Source: JACJYC01 sp964558465
Lineage (GTDB): Bacteria > Bacteroidota > Bacteroidia > Chitinophagales > Saprospiraceae
NCBI GenBank assembly: GCA_964558465.1
Contig: CAZLEF010000008.1
Span: 1-64,000 of the forward strand
Length of the DNA stretch: 64,000 bases
Direction of reading: 5' to 3'
Part shown: one piece after another, positions 52,576 to 60,342 of the stretch
Layout of the letters: the number at the start of each line of letters is the position of its first letter
Numbering within the stretch: position 1 is the stretch's first letter
The notes under the pieces: generated by a model
Told to the model about the DNA's origin: nothing
What the model saw: only the letters and a program-made list of their open reading frames with translations
Database searches by the model: none
Translations under genes and position numbers: made by a program

Positions 52576-53364
52576 TCAATTCAGCCGCCCATTTTCCGGA
52601 TCTTCCTCTTCATTCGCCGTATCCGGATTTTCAGTCTTCCACCGGGCATGACGAGCGTCCTCTTCCGCCTGTAGTTCCCGCAGGATGTCCAGTGATCGCG
52701 GGCTTGCTGAAACGTATGCCTGGACTTCATCTGTCAGGTGCATTATTCCAGCCGTTTCGTCTTCAGGCCAGCAAGAACTGACGCCCGAATCGCACCAGGG
52801 CCGCTGAAAACACCCGGGACAATACCCGGAACAGCCATCAAGGACCCACCCGCCGGATCCATCTGGTCCGTCCAGTTCGAACATTTCATCGAGGGTTTCG
52901 AACAAGAAATTGTAGATCAGGCGCGGCGGAATGCCGGTGCAAAGGCCGATGCCAAAACCAGCCTGATCGATCGCCTGCTCCAATCTTTCCAGTTCTGTTT
53001 CTAATTCTTCCTCCGGAATATTTTCCGGATTCCTGAAAGCTTTGGCTTCCGGCAATTGTTCCGCCAATGTTTTGCGCACCGGTTTGCCTTGCAGCCACTG
53101 TTCGAAGCGATACCAATCGCTGTCGGGAGAAATCATCGGGTAGATGGGCGGAAATACGAAACCGCCTTTCTCCGCTTCCATTGCTTCGCGGCTGCCGCAG
53201 GACTGGTAGCGCGCCACAAAATCGAGCAAATACAGCAATCGACGGTTTTCCAGATTCAGATCCAGGGGGGTGAATTCCATGACCTCGGAGAGGTCCAGAC
53301 CACGCCGTTTAAATTCCTTCTTGAGTTGCAGGTTTTGTTGGTAAGGAGAGCGTTTTTGTTCCAT
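52576..53364 (-). CDS. Cys-rich hypothetical protein
   Basis: 262 residues from ATG 53364 (MEQKRSPYQQNLQLKKEF). The longer frame to 53559 has an unlike N-terminus. No signal peptide. A C-terminal cluster (CSGYCPGCFQRPWC, then SC) with six cysteines close together could bind zinc. Helical elsewhere, acidic at the end. Function unknown. Confidence 0.55.
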   Translation of the reverse strand: MEQKRSPYQQNLQLKKEFKRRGLDLSEVMEFTPLDLNLENRRLLYLLDFVARYQSCGSREAMEAEKGGFVFPPIYPMISPDSDWYRFEQWLQGKPVRKTLAEQLPEAKAFRNPENIPEEELETELERLEQAIDQAGFGIGLCTGIPPRLIYNFLFETLDEMFELDGPDGSGGWVLDGCSGYCPGCFQRPWCDSGVSSCWPEDETAGIMHLTDEVQAYVSASPRSLDILRELQAEEDARHARWKTENPDTANEEEDPENGRLN

Positions 53365-53555
53365 GTTCCGAAAGTTAAGGTGAATAATGCCACAAAGAAC
53401 AAATTTACCCGCCCATCCGATACCGGGCAAGGACAAAATCACCCCTTTGGAACGGGGCAACCTGGCATAACCCCGAACACTCCCGAAGATCCATGGGACT
53501 CCTATGGAGGACGCCCCTGGCGCAAACTCCAAACTCCTAACTCCTAACCAACCCA

Positions 53556-53849
53556 TCACTTCTTCTTACTCCTGTTCCCAGCAAGAAATCCCCAACCGCT
53601 GGAACCGAGCAAAAACCCCAGGTCGTAAAAACCGCCGGTATTATTGACCGCATAGATAGCGACGCGGTCGTCGAACAGACTGGTTACAAAGCTCACCGGG
53701 GTGATAAAGCCGTGCCACAGGCCAAAGAAAAAACCGTATTGTCTTCCCGTCAGGCACTCTGTCACTGGTTCGGCGCCGGCGCAGGAGACGAGGAAAAGGC
53801 AGACAAACAAACCTGCCAACAGTTGGAACAATGTGGGATGCTTCTTCAT
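53556..53849 (-). CDS. Small Bacteroidota lipoprotein
   Basis: 97 residues. Lipobox FLVSC with C23, then CLTGRQYGFFFGLWHGFITPVSFVTSLF, a conserved hydrophobic block seen in a small Bacteroidota family, ending in Ser/Lys-rich KKK. It is exported and lipid-anchored. Role unknown. Confidence 0.65.
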   Translation of the reverse strand: MKKHPTLFQLLAGLFVCLFLVSCAGAEPVTECLTGRQYGFFFGLWHGFITPVSFVTSLFDDRVAIYAVNNTGGFYDLGFLLGSSGWGFLAGNRSKKK

Positions 53850-54099
53850 TGGATGGATTTGAACCCAAAATTAGGGGTGTTCAGAAAAAAAACAAAGCAA
53901 ATTTTTGCCTTACTGAAATCGGTTTTTTGCATCATAGGCCGCCTCGAATTTCAGGGACAGCTGAATGGTGAAAATCACGGATGACATCAATGCGCAAAAA
54001 CAGCCGTCAAAACAGATAAGACAGAACAGGAAGGCAAAACGATGGGCTGCAACCGGCAGTTCCGATTGGGAGGGGCAGCGGCCCGGCTGGTCTTTACTA

Positions 54100-54432
54100 T
54101 TACTTCTATTGGTAATTATGGGTGGGGAAAAAACAGCCCGCCCTTCCGCCACTACCTGCAGGAAATACAAACCCGGCGCCAGCGAGGTCGCTTCCACATC
54201 CTGGGTTGAACTTCCATCTTCAGCCGGCCTTTCCACCGGAACCATCGCCTGCGCACATCGGGTCCATCCCGCTCATGCTGATCTGTAACGGCGCATTTGG
54301 GGAGGGTTGGATATCGATCGTCCTGGTTTTGAAGGTGCCGCATTCGTTGGTGAGGGTAACCTTGTAGGTCCCGTCTGCCAGTACAGACAGCCGTACAGCA
54401 TGAAAGTTTTTGATTTTGGTTTGAAAGGACAT
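54100..54432 (-). pseudogene. Fragment of a T9SS adhesin (SprB-repeat type)
   Basis: One frame from 54432 reads LSVLADGTYKVTLTNECGTF and ISMSGMDPMCAGDGSG, the start of an SprB-type repeat; it ends at 54220. A second frame from 54245 continues ATSLAPGLYFLQVVAEGR and FSPPIITN, the typical end of a T9SS sorting domain. The two overlap out of phase, and the large middle of an adhesin is missing. It is a decayed leftover, not a functioning gene. Confidence 0.45.
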
Positions 54433-54610
54433 ACGATGGTGATTTTAAGCGTTCGTTTCGGATTCGATAGGTATCGAGCCAGATAGATGGATATCAATGG
54501 GAGGGATAGGTTGTTACCCTATGTTAACTGATTATTCTTCAGTGGAAAATACCAAGCTTATGGAGGTGTTGTCAGAAGGGTTATAAGAAGTTGAATTAAA
54601 TTCCGATTGA

Positions 54611-55312
54611 CTACCGGTTATTCTGCCGATTATACAATTCAACATAATAAATGATGCGCTCCAGGTTGTTCATATAACTATCCTGGAACAAAAGGGAATA
54701 ATCTTCTTTCGTATCTTCCAGAAATTGCCGGGCAATACCGGCATCTTTTGCAAACAATGTATTTGCCAGCTTTTCAGAGGGGGCTTTTTTCCAGTTTTTT
54801 AAAGCAATTCTTTCCCCGTTTAACCCAACCGCATACCAGATAGTTACATACTGTTCGGCAGCGTATTTTTGAATTTTTTTACCTTCTTTCTTCCTTTTTA
54901 TAAAGTCATCGGCCCTGGCCTCCGTTGTGTAAATACCGTTTCGATATTCCTGTGAATACATCCATATGGCGCCCGCAGCCAACACGACATAGGCGGCTCC
55001 GTTCACTATCCTGTAGCGATTGCCGCAATCATCCTTATAACCAAAAAAAGGAGCGTCTTCATATTTGTAATAGGTGTCGCCAAAATTGACAGTCCCTAAA
55101 TATTGCTGGTGCTGGTAGCCCAGTTTGATTTTATTCCGGGCTTCATTGTAATTGCCGGCGAATTTCACGGAGTCAGTCAAAAAATCTTCAACCGTTTCGT
55201 AAATACCCGCTTTTTGAGGATAAACCATGTCTTTTTGCCCGAAATAGACATTGGATTGGCTAAAAGCTTGCCATGCGAATAATGTGAACAGGAAAATTGT
55301 TGTATTTTTCAT
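54611..55312 (-). CDS. Secreted hypothetical protein
   Basis: 233 residues with signal peptide (MKNTTIFLFTLFAWQAFSQ). The middle part has a short hydrophobic stretch (YVVLAAGAIWMYSQ), the C-terminal part is helical and charged (FIKRKKEGKKIQKYAAEQYV). I do not recognise the family. Confidence 0.6.
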   Translation of the reverse strand: MKNTTIFLFTLFAWQAFSQSNVYFGQKDMVYPQKAGIYETVEDFLTDSVKFAGNYNEARNKIKLGYQHQQYLGTVNFGDTYYKYEDAPFFGYKDDCGNRYRIVNGAAYVVLAAGAIWMYSQEYRNGIYTTEARADDFIKRKKEGKKIQKYAAEQYVTIWYAVGLNGERIALKNWKKAPSEKLANTLFAKDAGIARQFLEDTKEDYSLLFQDSYMNNLERIIYYVELYNRQNNR

Positions 55313-55420
55313 GGTGAAAAGCGTTTTGAAATATGGATATCAGCTATGTGATGTGGTTGTTACCATACTTTCTTCAACAGGCAAGGAATTTTTAACATTC
55401 CGCTTAAACTTTAACAAAAA

Positions 55421-55770
55421 ATGCCCTACAGCGAATTTTTAGCCGAACGGGTGCGCAACCGGTTCGCCTCTTCCGGAAGCGTCCTTGAAAAAAAATGATG
55501 GGCGGACTTGTTTTTATGGTCCATGAAAAAATGTGCATCGGCGTGGATACCGACCGCAAGTCGGGCGAGGACCGCCTCATGGTGCGGGTCGGCAAAGCTG
55601 ACTATGAAGACCTGCTCCTCCGCCCCGGCTGCCGGGAAATGGATTTCACCGGAAAACCCATGAAAGGCTTTCTGTTCGTCTACCCGGAAGGTTTTGACAG
55701 CGATGCCGACCTCGATTTTTGGGTAGAAAAGGCTTTGTTGTTCAACCGGGAGGCGAAGGCGGACAAGTGA
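55421..55770 (+). pseudogene. TfoX/Sxy N-domain protein, frameshifted at an A8 run
   Basis: ATG 55421 starts MPYSEFLAERVRNRFASSG, which stops at TGA 55496-55498 directly after eight As (55488-55495). In the next frame MMGGLVFMVHEKMCIGVDTD, TfoX-like MxGGLxFMVxGKMCxGV, runs on to 55770. Adding one A restores a continuous LEKKMMGGLVFMV. TfoX-N proteins regulate competence in some Gammaproteobacteria; in Bacteroidota the role is unknown. Whether the indel is real, an assembly error or a slippage switch cannot be told. Confidence 0.75.
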
Positions 55771-55842
55771 CCGGCGGCGCCGAACCACGTGGATACCGGA
55801 ACAGAGATTCCCCGCCCGGATGCCGCATCCGCCAAAATCCGT

Positions 55843-55850
55843 TATCTTTG
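55843..55850 (+). promoter_or_regulatory. -7 element directly before a probably leaderless start
   Basis: TATCTTTG ends 5 bp before ATG 55856. The expected transcription start falls at or near the A of the ATG, so the mRNA is probably leaderless. Confidence 0.55.
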
Positions 55851-55855
55851 CCTGC

Positions 55856-57418
55856 ATGAGCCGTTTTTTCAACACCACCGGTCTTTGTAATCCTGCGGAT
55901 CACTACATGGTGGATCCCTTCCGGAATCTTTATGACGATGTTTCCCGCCTCATTGGATCCAAACAATATTTCCTGATCCATGCCCCCAGGCAGACCGGCA
56001 AAACCACCTTTCTCCACCAACTGGCCCACCGCCTCAATCGCGAAGGGAAATACGTCGCTACGGTGTGTTCGCTGGAATCGGCCGGGTATCCGAGTATTAC
56101 CGTCGAAGACGCGAATATGGTGTTTATCCGGACCATATACCGGATGGCTCCAATTTTTGTCGATCCGGCTTTTTTACCCCCGCAACCCGACCTTTACGAC
56201 AAAAGTCCCTCCTTGCTGGGAGATTACCTCACCAACTGGTGCAGGGCCCTGCCCAAACCTCTGGTATTATTGCTGGATGAAGTGGATTCGCTTTACGACG
56301 ACGTACTTATCTCCACCCTGCGCCAACTCCGGGACGGCTTCCAGACCCGGCCCGCCAATTTTCCCCAGTCAGTGGCCTTGGTCGGGCTTCGCGATATCCG
56401 TGAATACCGCCTGCGCGCTCGCGCCGGCAACCCCTCCATCGGCGCAGGCTCCCCTTTTAATGTGAAGGCTAAATCTTTTTTCCTGCCCACTTTCAGGCGG
56501 GAAGAAGTCCGCAGCCTCCTGGATCAACATACCCGGGACACCGGCCAGGTTTTTTCAGATGCGGTTTTTGAAAAACTGTACGAATACTCCGGCGGCCAGC
56601 CCTGGCTCACTAATGCCCTGGCCAATGAAATTGTAGCCGAGCTATTGGATAACGACTACACCCGCCAAATCACTCCCGACCTGGTGGAGGAAGCCAAAGA
56701 ACGCCTCATCGCCCAACGCCAAACCCACCTGGACAGCCTCGCCGACAAGATCGACGACCCCAGGGTGCGCCCCATCCTGATGAGCATCATCAACGGCGAA
56801 CCCCCGGCTTTCGACGGCTACAACGACGCCCTCCGCTATTGTCGCGATCTGGGTATCATAACCCAAGAAAGTCCTGTTCAGTTTTCCAACCCGATCTATC
56901 GCGAAATCATCACACGCATCCTCAACAGCAGTTTTACAGACGGCATTAATCAGGACCTTGTACAAACCGCGTGGTACCTCCACCCCGATGGTCGCCTTGA
57001 CATGGACAAACTCCTGTCCGCCTTTATCGAATTTTATCGCCGGCATTCCGAATCCTGGCTCGAGCGTTATCAATACAAGGAAGCCGGCCATCAGCTCCTG
57101 CTCATGGCTTTTCTCCAACGCATCATCAACGGCGGAGGCCGAATCGAACGCGAAATGGCCGTCGGCAACGGCCGTACCGATCTGGCGGTTTTCTGGAAGG
57201 ACCAGGTCATCCCTATCGAACTGAAGATGAACCACGACAAATGGTCGGAACCCGAAGGCCTTCAACAGATCGCCCGATATATGGACAAACTGGGCCAAAA
57301 ACGGGGTTATCTGGTATTGTTCGAGAAAAAACCATCAGCAGAACTGCCCTGGGAAACGCGTATCCGGCGACAGGTCCATGAAGTGGAGGGGAAAGAGTTG
57401 ATTTTACTGGGCATGTGA
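55856..57418 (+). CDS. AAA ATPase fused to a PD-(D/E)XK nuclease-like domain
   Basis: 520 residues. N-terminal AAA+ P-loop ATPase: Walker A APRQTGKTT (43-51), Walker B LLLDEVDS (about 137-144), sensor region LVGLRDIREYR. The C-terminus (about 400-510) has the PD-(D/E)XK pattern: D442 in GRTDLAVFW and E455-L-K457 in IPIELK. This pairing is a widespread AAA-nuclease family with proposed but unproven defence or regulatory roles. I start at M55856 because the promoter sits directly upstream; ATG 55820 adds only 12 residues. Nothing next to it shows a phage-defence operon. Confidence 0.85.
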   Translation: MSRFFNTTGLCNPADHYMVDPFRNLYDDVSRLIGSKQYFLIHAPRQTGKTTFLHQLAHRLNREGKYVATVCSLESAGYPSITVEDANMVFIRTIYRMAPIFVDPAFLPPQPDLYDKSPSLLGDYLTNWCRALPKPLVLLLDEVDSLYDDVLISTLRQLRDGFQTRPANFPQSVALVGLRDIREYRLRARAGNPSIGAGSPFNVKAKSFFLPTFRREEVRSLLDQHTRDTGQVFSDAVFEKLYEYSGGQPWLTNALANEIVAELLDNDYTRQITPDLVEEAKERLIAQRQTHLDSLADKIDDPRVRPILMSIINGEPPAFDGYNDALRYCRDLGIITQESPVQFSNPIYREIITRILNSSFTDGINQDLVQTAWYLHPDGRLDMDKLLSAFIEFYRRHSESWLERYQYKEAGHQLLLMAFLQRIINGGGRIEREMAVGNGRTDLAVFWKDQVIPIELKMNHDKWSEPEGLQQIARYMDKLGQKRGYLVLFEKKPSAELPWETRIRRQVHEVEGKELILLGM

Positions 57419-57556
57419 GGGTTGTCAAACAACCTCTTTTACCGATTTTTTACCGCAAAGTTCCGCCGTTGCCGGCACCCGGGGAATGGAAGATTCCGGG
57501 AAAGGCATGGAATTTTTCCGTTTTCAAAAATTCTTTTCCAAAAAAACTTGCGCAAT

Positions 57557-57586
57557 CAATTGGTTGCATGTATAATTGCAACCAAT
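57557..57586. promoter_or_regulatory. ArsR operator palindrome
   Basis: AATTGGTTGCA (57557-57567) and TGCAACCAATT (57576-57586) are perfect 11-bp arms separated by TGTATAAT. A third half-site TAGTTGCA lies at 57586-57593. It sits 25 bp before the ArsR gene and is very likely the autoregulatory site. Confidence 0.85.
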
Positions 57587-57610
57587 TAGTTGCATTTTAA
57601 ATTTCAAGCC

Positions 57611-57931
57611 ATGCGAAGAGACGTTTTTCAAGCCATCGCCGACCCCACGAGGAGGGCCATTCTGGGCATGATTGCGCTCCAGGCTATGACGCCGAATACC
57701 CTCGCCACGCATTTTGATACGAGCCGGCAAGCGGTATCGAAGCATATTCATATTCTGACGGAGTGCCAGTTGGTTCGGCAGGAACAACAAGGCAGGGAAA
57801 TCTATTACCATTTCAATCCGCAAAAAATGAAAGAAATCGCCGACTGGCTCGAACCGTTTCGCCGCTTGTGGGAGGACAGGTTCAACCAACTGGACGAAGT
57901 GTTAAACCAATTAAAAAAAAATCAGCAATGA
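57611..57931 (+). CDS. ArsR-family transcriptional regulator
   Basis: 106 residues from ATG 57611, MRRDVFQAIADPTRRAILGMI, the signature opening of the ArsR-SRPBCC-linked subfamily. Winged-helix features: MTPNTLATHFDTSRQAVSKHIHIL recognition helix and REIYYHF wing. The start at 57590 adds seven unlike residues. Its stop overlaps the SRPBCC gene's ATG (ATGA). It likely represses its own operon from the palindrome upstream. Confidence 0.88.
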   Translation: MRRDVFQAIADPTRRAILGMIALQAMTPNTLATHFDTSRQAVSKHIHILTECQLVRQEQQGREIYYHFNPQKMKEIADWLEPFRRLWEDRFNQLDEVLNQLKKNQQ

Positions 57932-58419
57932 GTACAGAAGTCATCAAAGATCTGACGAACGGCATCCTGCAGGTCAGCCGTGAATTTGAAGCCGGACTGC
58001 CCCTCGTGTGGCGGGCATGGACGGAGCCGGAACTCCTCGACCAATGGTGGGCGCCCAAACCCTGGCGGTGCGAAACCATCAGCATGGATTTCAGACCCGG
58101 CGGCAAATGGATATACGCGATGGTAGGCCCCGAAGGAGAGCGCCATGCCGGGGTGCAGATTTACTCCGAAATCCAGCGCGAAGCCTGGTTCAAAGGCAAG
58201 GACGCCTTTGGCGACGAGCAGGGCAATATCAATGAAGATTTACCGGTGGCGGTTTGGGAAAACACCTTTACCTCTACGCCGAAAGGCACACTGGTAAAAA
58301 CCACCGCAAAATACCCCAACCCCGAGGCTCTGCAAACGGTGCTGGACATGGGCATGGAGGAAGGGCTCAAGATGGCCCAGAACAACCTGGATGAATTGTT
58401 GAAACAACTGAAAGTGTAA
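57928..58419 (+). CDS. SRPBCC (START-like, AHSA1) domain protein
   Basis: 163 residues in one SRPBCC/AHSA1 domain: FEAGLPLVWRAWTEPELLDQWWAPKPW, then RPGGKWIYAMVGPEG. It is a hydrophobic ligand-binding fold, typical for partners of this ArsR type. The small molecule is unknown. Translationally coupled to the regulator and followed after 1 nt by a methyltransferase gene. Confidence 0.88.
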   Translation: MSTEVIKDLTNGILQVSREFEAGLPLVWRAWTEPELLDQWWAPKPWRCETISMDFRPGGKWIYAMVGPEGERHAGVQIYSEIQREAWFKGKDAFGDEQGNINEDLPVAVWENTFTSTPKGTLVKTTAKYPNPEALQTVLDMGMEEGLKMAQNNLDELLKQLKV

Positions 58420-58420
58420 T

Positions 58421-59143
58421 ATGCGCCTTTACAACGAACTGGCAGACTGGTGGCATCTTCTTTCATCGCCCGGGGACTACGCAGAAGAAGCAGACCTTTA
58501 TTGGGGCGCCATCACAAAGTACAAACCGGATGTCCGCACCGCGCTCGAACTGGGCAGCGGAGGCGGCAACAACGCCTTCCACCTCAAGAAAAAATGCGCG
58601 TTTACCCTAACGGATATTGCGCCGGAAATGATCCGCGTAAGCAAGGGGCTCAACCCCGAATGCGCGCACTTTGTGGGCGATATGCGAGCGATCCGCCTGA
58701 ACCAAACCTTCGATCTGGTTTTTATTCATGACGCCATCATGTACATAACCACCGAAGAGGACCTGGAAAAGGTTTTCCAGACCGCAAAATTCCACCTGAA
58801 TCCTGGCGGCATCCTGTTCATCACACCCGATTTCTTCAAGGAAACCTTTGTGCCCGGTACGGATCACGGCGGACACGACGACGGATCCAGCGGCATCCGG
58901 TACCTGGCATGGACCTACGACAGCAATCCGGACGATACGATGGTGAAAACGGAATACGTGTACCTGATGAGAGGGCAAAACGGCGAAATCCGCTGTGTAC
59001 ACGATCGGTCCACAGAAGGCATTTTTCCGAAAAAAACCTGGGAAGACCTTTTGATGAAAACCGGCTTCCGGGTCCACTTCGAACCCATACCACATTCCGA
59101 ATTGCCGGCGGGCTCCTACTTCGGTATTGTCGCATTGCTTTAG
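58421..59143 (+). CDS. SAM-dependent methyltransferase
   Basis: 240 residues. SAM motif I ALELGSGGGNNA (about 42-53), motif II TDIAPEMIRVSK, and motif III/IV DLVFIHDAIMYI and HLNPGGILFITPDFF. A class I methyltransferase, probably acting on a small molecule. It is the third gene of the ArsR operon. Confidence 0.85.
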   Translation: MRLYNELADWWHLLSSPGDYAEEADLYWGAITKYKPDVRTALELGSGGGNNAFHLKKKCAFTLTDIAPEMIRVSKGLNPECAHFVGDMRAIRLNQTFDLVFIHDAIMYITTEEDLEKVFQTAKFHLNPGGILFITPDFFKETFVPGTDHGGHDDGSSGIRYLAWTYDSNPDDTMVKTEYVYLMRGQNGEIRCVHDRSTEGIFPKKTWEDLLMKTGFRVHFEPIPHSELPAGSYFGIVALL

Positions 59144-59211
59144 ATGCCGGCCCTGAGAACGGAGGTCTTCCCTGAGTGCGCACATGAATACATAAAAAGC
59201 GGTCATTTGGA

Positions 59212-59376
59212 CTAGTGCCCCTGGCATTAAGTAACTTAACAGATTAAATGAGACCATTTTGCCGCCAGACAAGGCGCGAGGCGGGAGCATAGCGGGACTA
59301 TGTGACCAACGAGCAACGCAGTATGGCGGTAAAAGGGGCCATTTAGCGTTAAGGAATTTAGTGCCGGGGGCACTAG
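59212..59376. mobile_element. Small inverted-repeat element (MITE-like, about 165 bp)
   Basis: Ends: CTAGTGCCCCTGGCATTAAG on the left and the complement of CTAGTGCCCCCGGCACTAAA on the right, matching in about 20 of 27 positions. Nested inside lies a second imperfect inverted pair, TTTTGCCGCCAGA (59257-59269) and TATGGCGGTAAAA (59322-59334), and a central small stem (CATAG-5 nt-CTATG, 59288-59302). No coding frame fits, so it is non-autonomous. It could also be a large structured RNA or binding region. The CTAG ends are palindromic, so a target duplication cannot be shown. Confidence 0.6.
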
Positions 59377-59388
59377 CATCCGGCCCGA

Positions 59389-59403
59389 CCGACGAGACGT
59401 CGG
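59389..59403. repeat. GC hairpin D (CCGACG-AGA-CGTCGG)
   Basis: CCGACG, AGA loop, CGTCGG, just after the inverted-repeat element. A CTGCAGACTG pair follows at 59431-59454. The stem sequence differs from hairpins A-C, so membership in their group is uncertain. Confidence 0.55.
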
Positions 59404-59525
59404 CGGTACAAAGAGAGAACGCCGGAAAGACTGCAGACTGCCAACTGCAGACTGAATACTTCCCTCCCATTCATCCCCCAAATCCAACCATCCACCCTCC
59501 CAATTCCGCAATTTATTCGGAAATA

Positions 59526-59557
59526 TTTGACAAAATGAACACTGTTCAGTAAATTTG
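59526..59557 (+). promoter_or_regulatory. Promoter and palindromic operator of the TetR gene
   Basis: TTTG (59526-59529), 20 bp, TAAATTTG (59550-59557) is a near-ideal Bacteroidota promoter. TGAACACTGTTCA (59536-59548), a 13-bp palindrome with a single central base, lies between the two elements. Binding there would block transcription, consistent with autorepression by the TetR protein. Confidence 0.8.
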
Positions 59558-59574
59558 CAGTGTAAATCATTTCA

Positions 59575-60183
59575 ATGGGAATCACAGAGCGAAAAGAACG
59601 GGAAAAACAGGAACTCAAACAACATATCCTGGACGCGGCCATGGCCCTGTTTGTGGAACTGGGGTACGAAAAAACCTCGATCCGCAACATCGCCGAACGC
59701 ATCGAGTACAGCCCGGGTACCATCTACCTGTATTTCAAGGATAAAGCGGACATCTTCCTGGAACTGCATACGATGGCGTTTGAGTTGTTGTTCAAACACC
59801 TGGCCGTAGTGAAGGAGATCGAAGACCCGATGGAAAGGCTCCGCACGCTCGGGCAAATGTTCCTCCAATTCGCCATTGACAACCCCGATTTGTACGACCT
59901 GATGTTCATCCTCCGCGAACCTATGGAAGCCCTTGGACACCAATGCGGTTGGGAAGAAGGTTTCAAAAACTACGACCTGCTCAAGGATACTGTCGTCGAA
60001 GCCATGGACAAGGGATTGATCAAAAAAGAAGACCCCGATGTGATCAGCCTCGCCGCCTGGGGCCTCGTCCACGGCCTGGCCTCCCTCTGGATCCGGAAAC
60101 GTTTTAAAATGTTGCCGGAAGAAATCGTCAAACCTTTGATCCTGAAAGCGGCGGATGAACTTTGTAACAGGTTGAGGAACTGA
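59575..60183 (+). CDS. TetR-family repressor
   Basis: 202 residues. N-terminal TetR HTH (about 18-60: LFVELGYEKTSIRNIAERIEYSPGTIYLYFKDK), then a helical ligand-binding domain with VMEALGHQCGW-like variable residues. Start ATG 59575 (MGITERKEREKQ). It sits directly before a TolC-MFP-RND cluster and is probably its repressor. A half-match to its operator lies at 60310-60322. Confidence 0.88.
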   Translation: MGITERKEREKQELKQHILDAAMALFVELGYEKTSIRNIAERIEYSPGTIYLYFKDKADIFLELHTMAFELLFKHLAVVKEIEDPMERLRTLGQMFLQFAIDNPDLYDLMFILREPMEALGHQCGWEEGFKNYDLLKDTVVEAMDKGLIKKEDPDVISLAAWGLVHGLASLWIRKRFKMLPEEIVKPLILKAADELCNRLRN

Positions 60184-60194
60184 GGAAGTGCGTG

Positions 60195-60211
60195 CCGCGC
60201 AGAAGGCGCGG
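60195..60211. repeat. GC hairpin E (CCGCGC-5 nt-GCGCGG)
   Basis: CCGCGC, loop AGAAG, GCGCGG. Its flanks match those of hairpin A at 10118-10134, but the stem has a G:C pair where A has A:T. The gap also holds GAACTGAG-type repeats. Confidence 0.8.
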
Positions 60212-60309
60212 AGGAATTGAGGGATGATTTTTTGAAAGATTTCGATTCCTCAATAATCAGTTACTCAATTCCTCAAAAAAGACTGTTGTTTATTTTTTTG
60301 CCAATTTCC

Positions 60310-60322
60310 TAAACACTGTCCA
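60310..60322. promoter_or_regulatory. Second TetR-operator-like site
   Basis: TAAACACTGTCCA matches TGAACACTGTTCA (59536-59548) at 11 of 13 positions. It lies about 12 bp before the upstream possible start of the TolC-type gene, so the TetR protein likely represses the efflux operon directly. Confidence 0.6.
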
Positions 60323-60342
60323 TTTTCTAAATAATGTTTATC

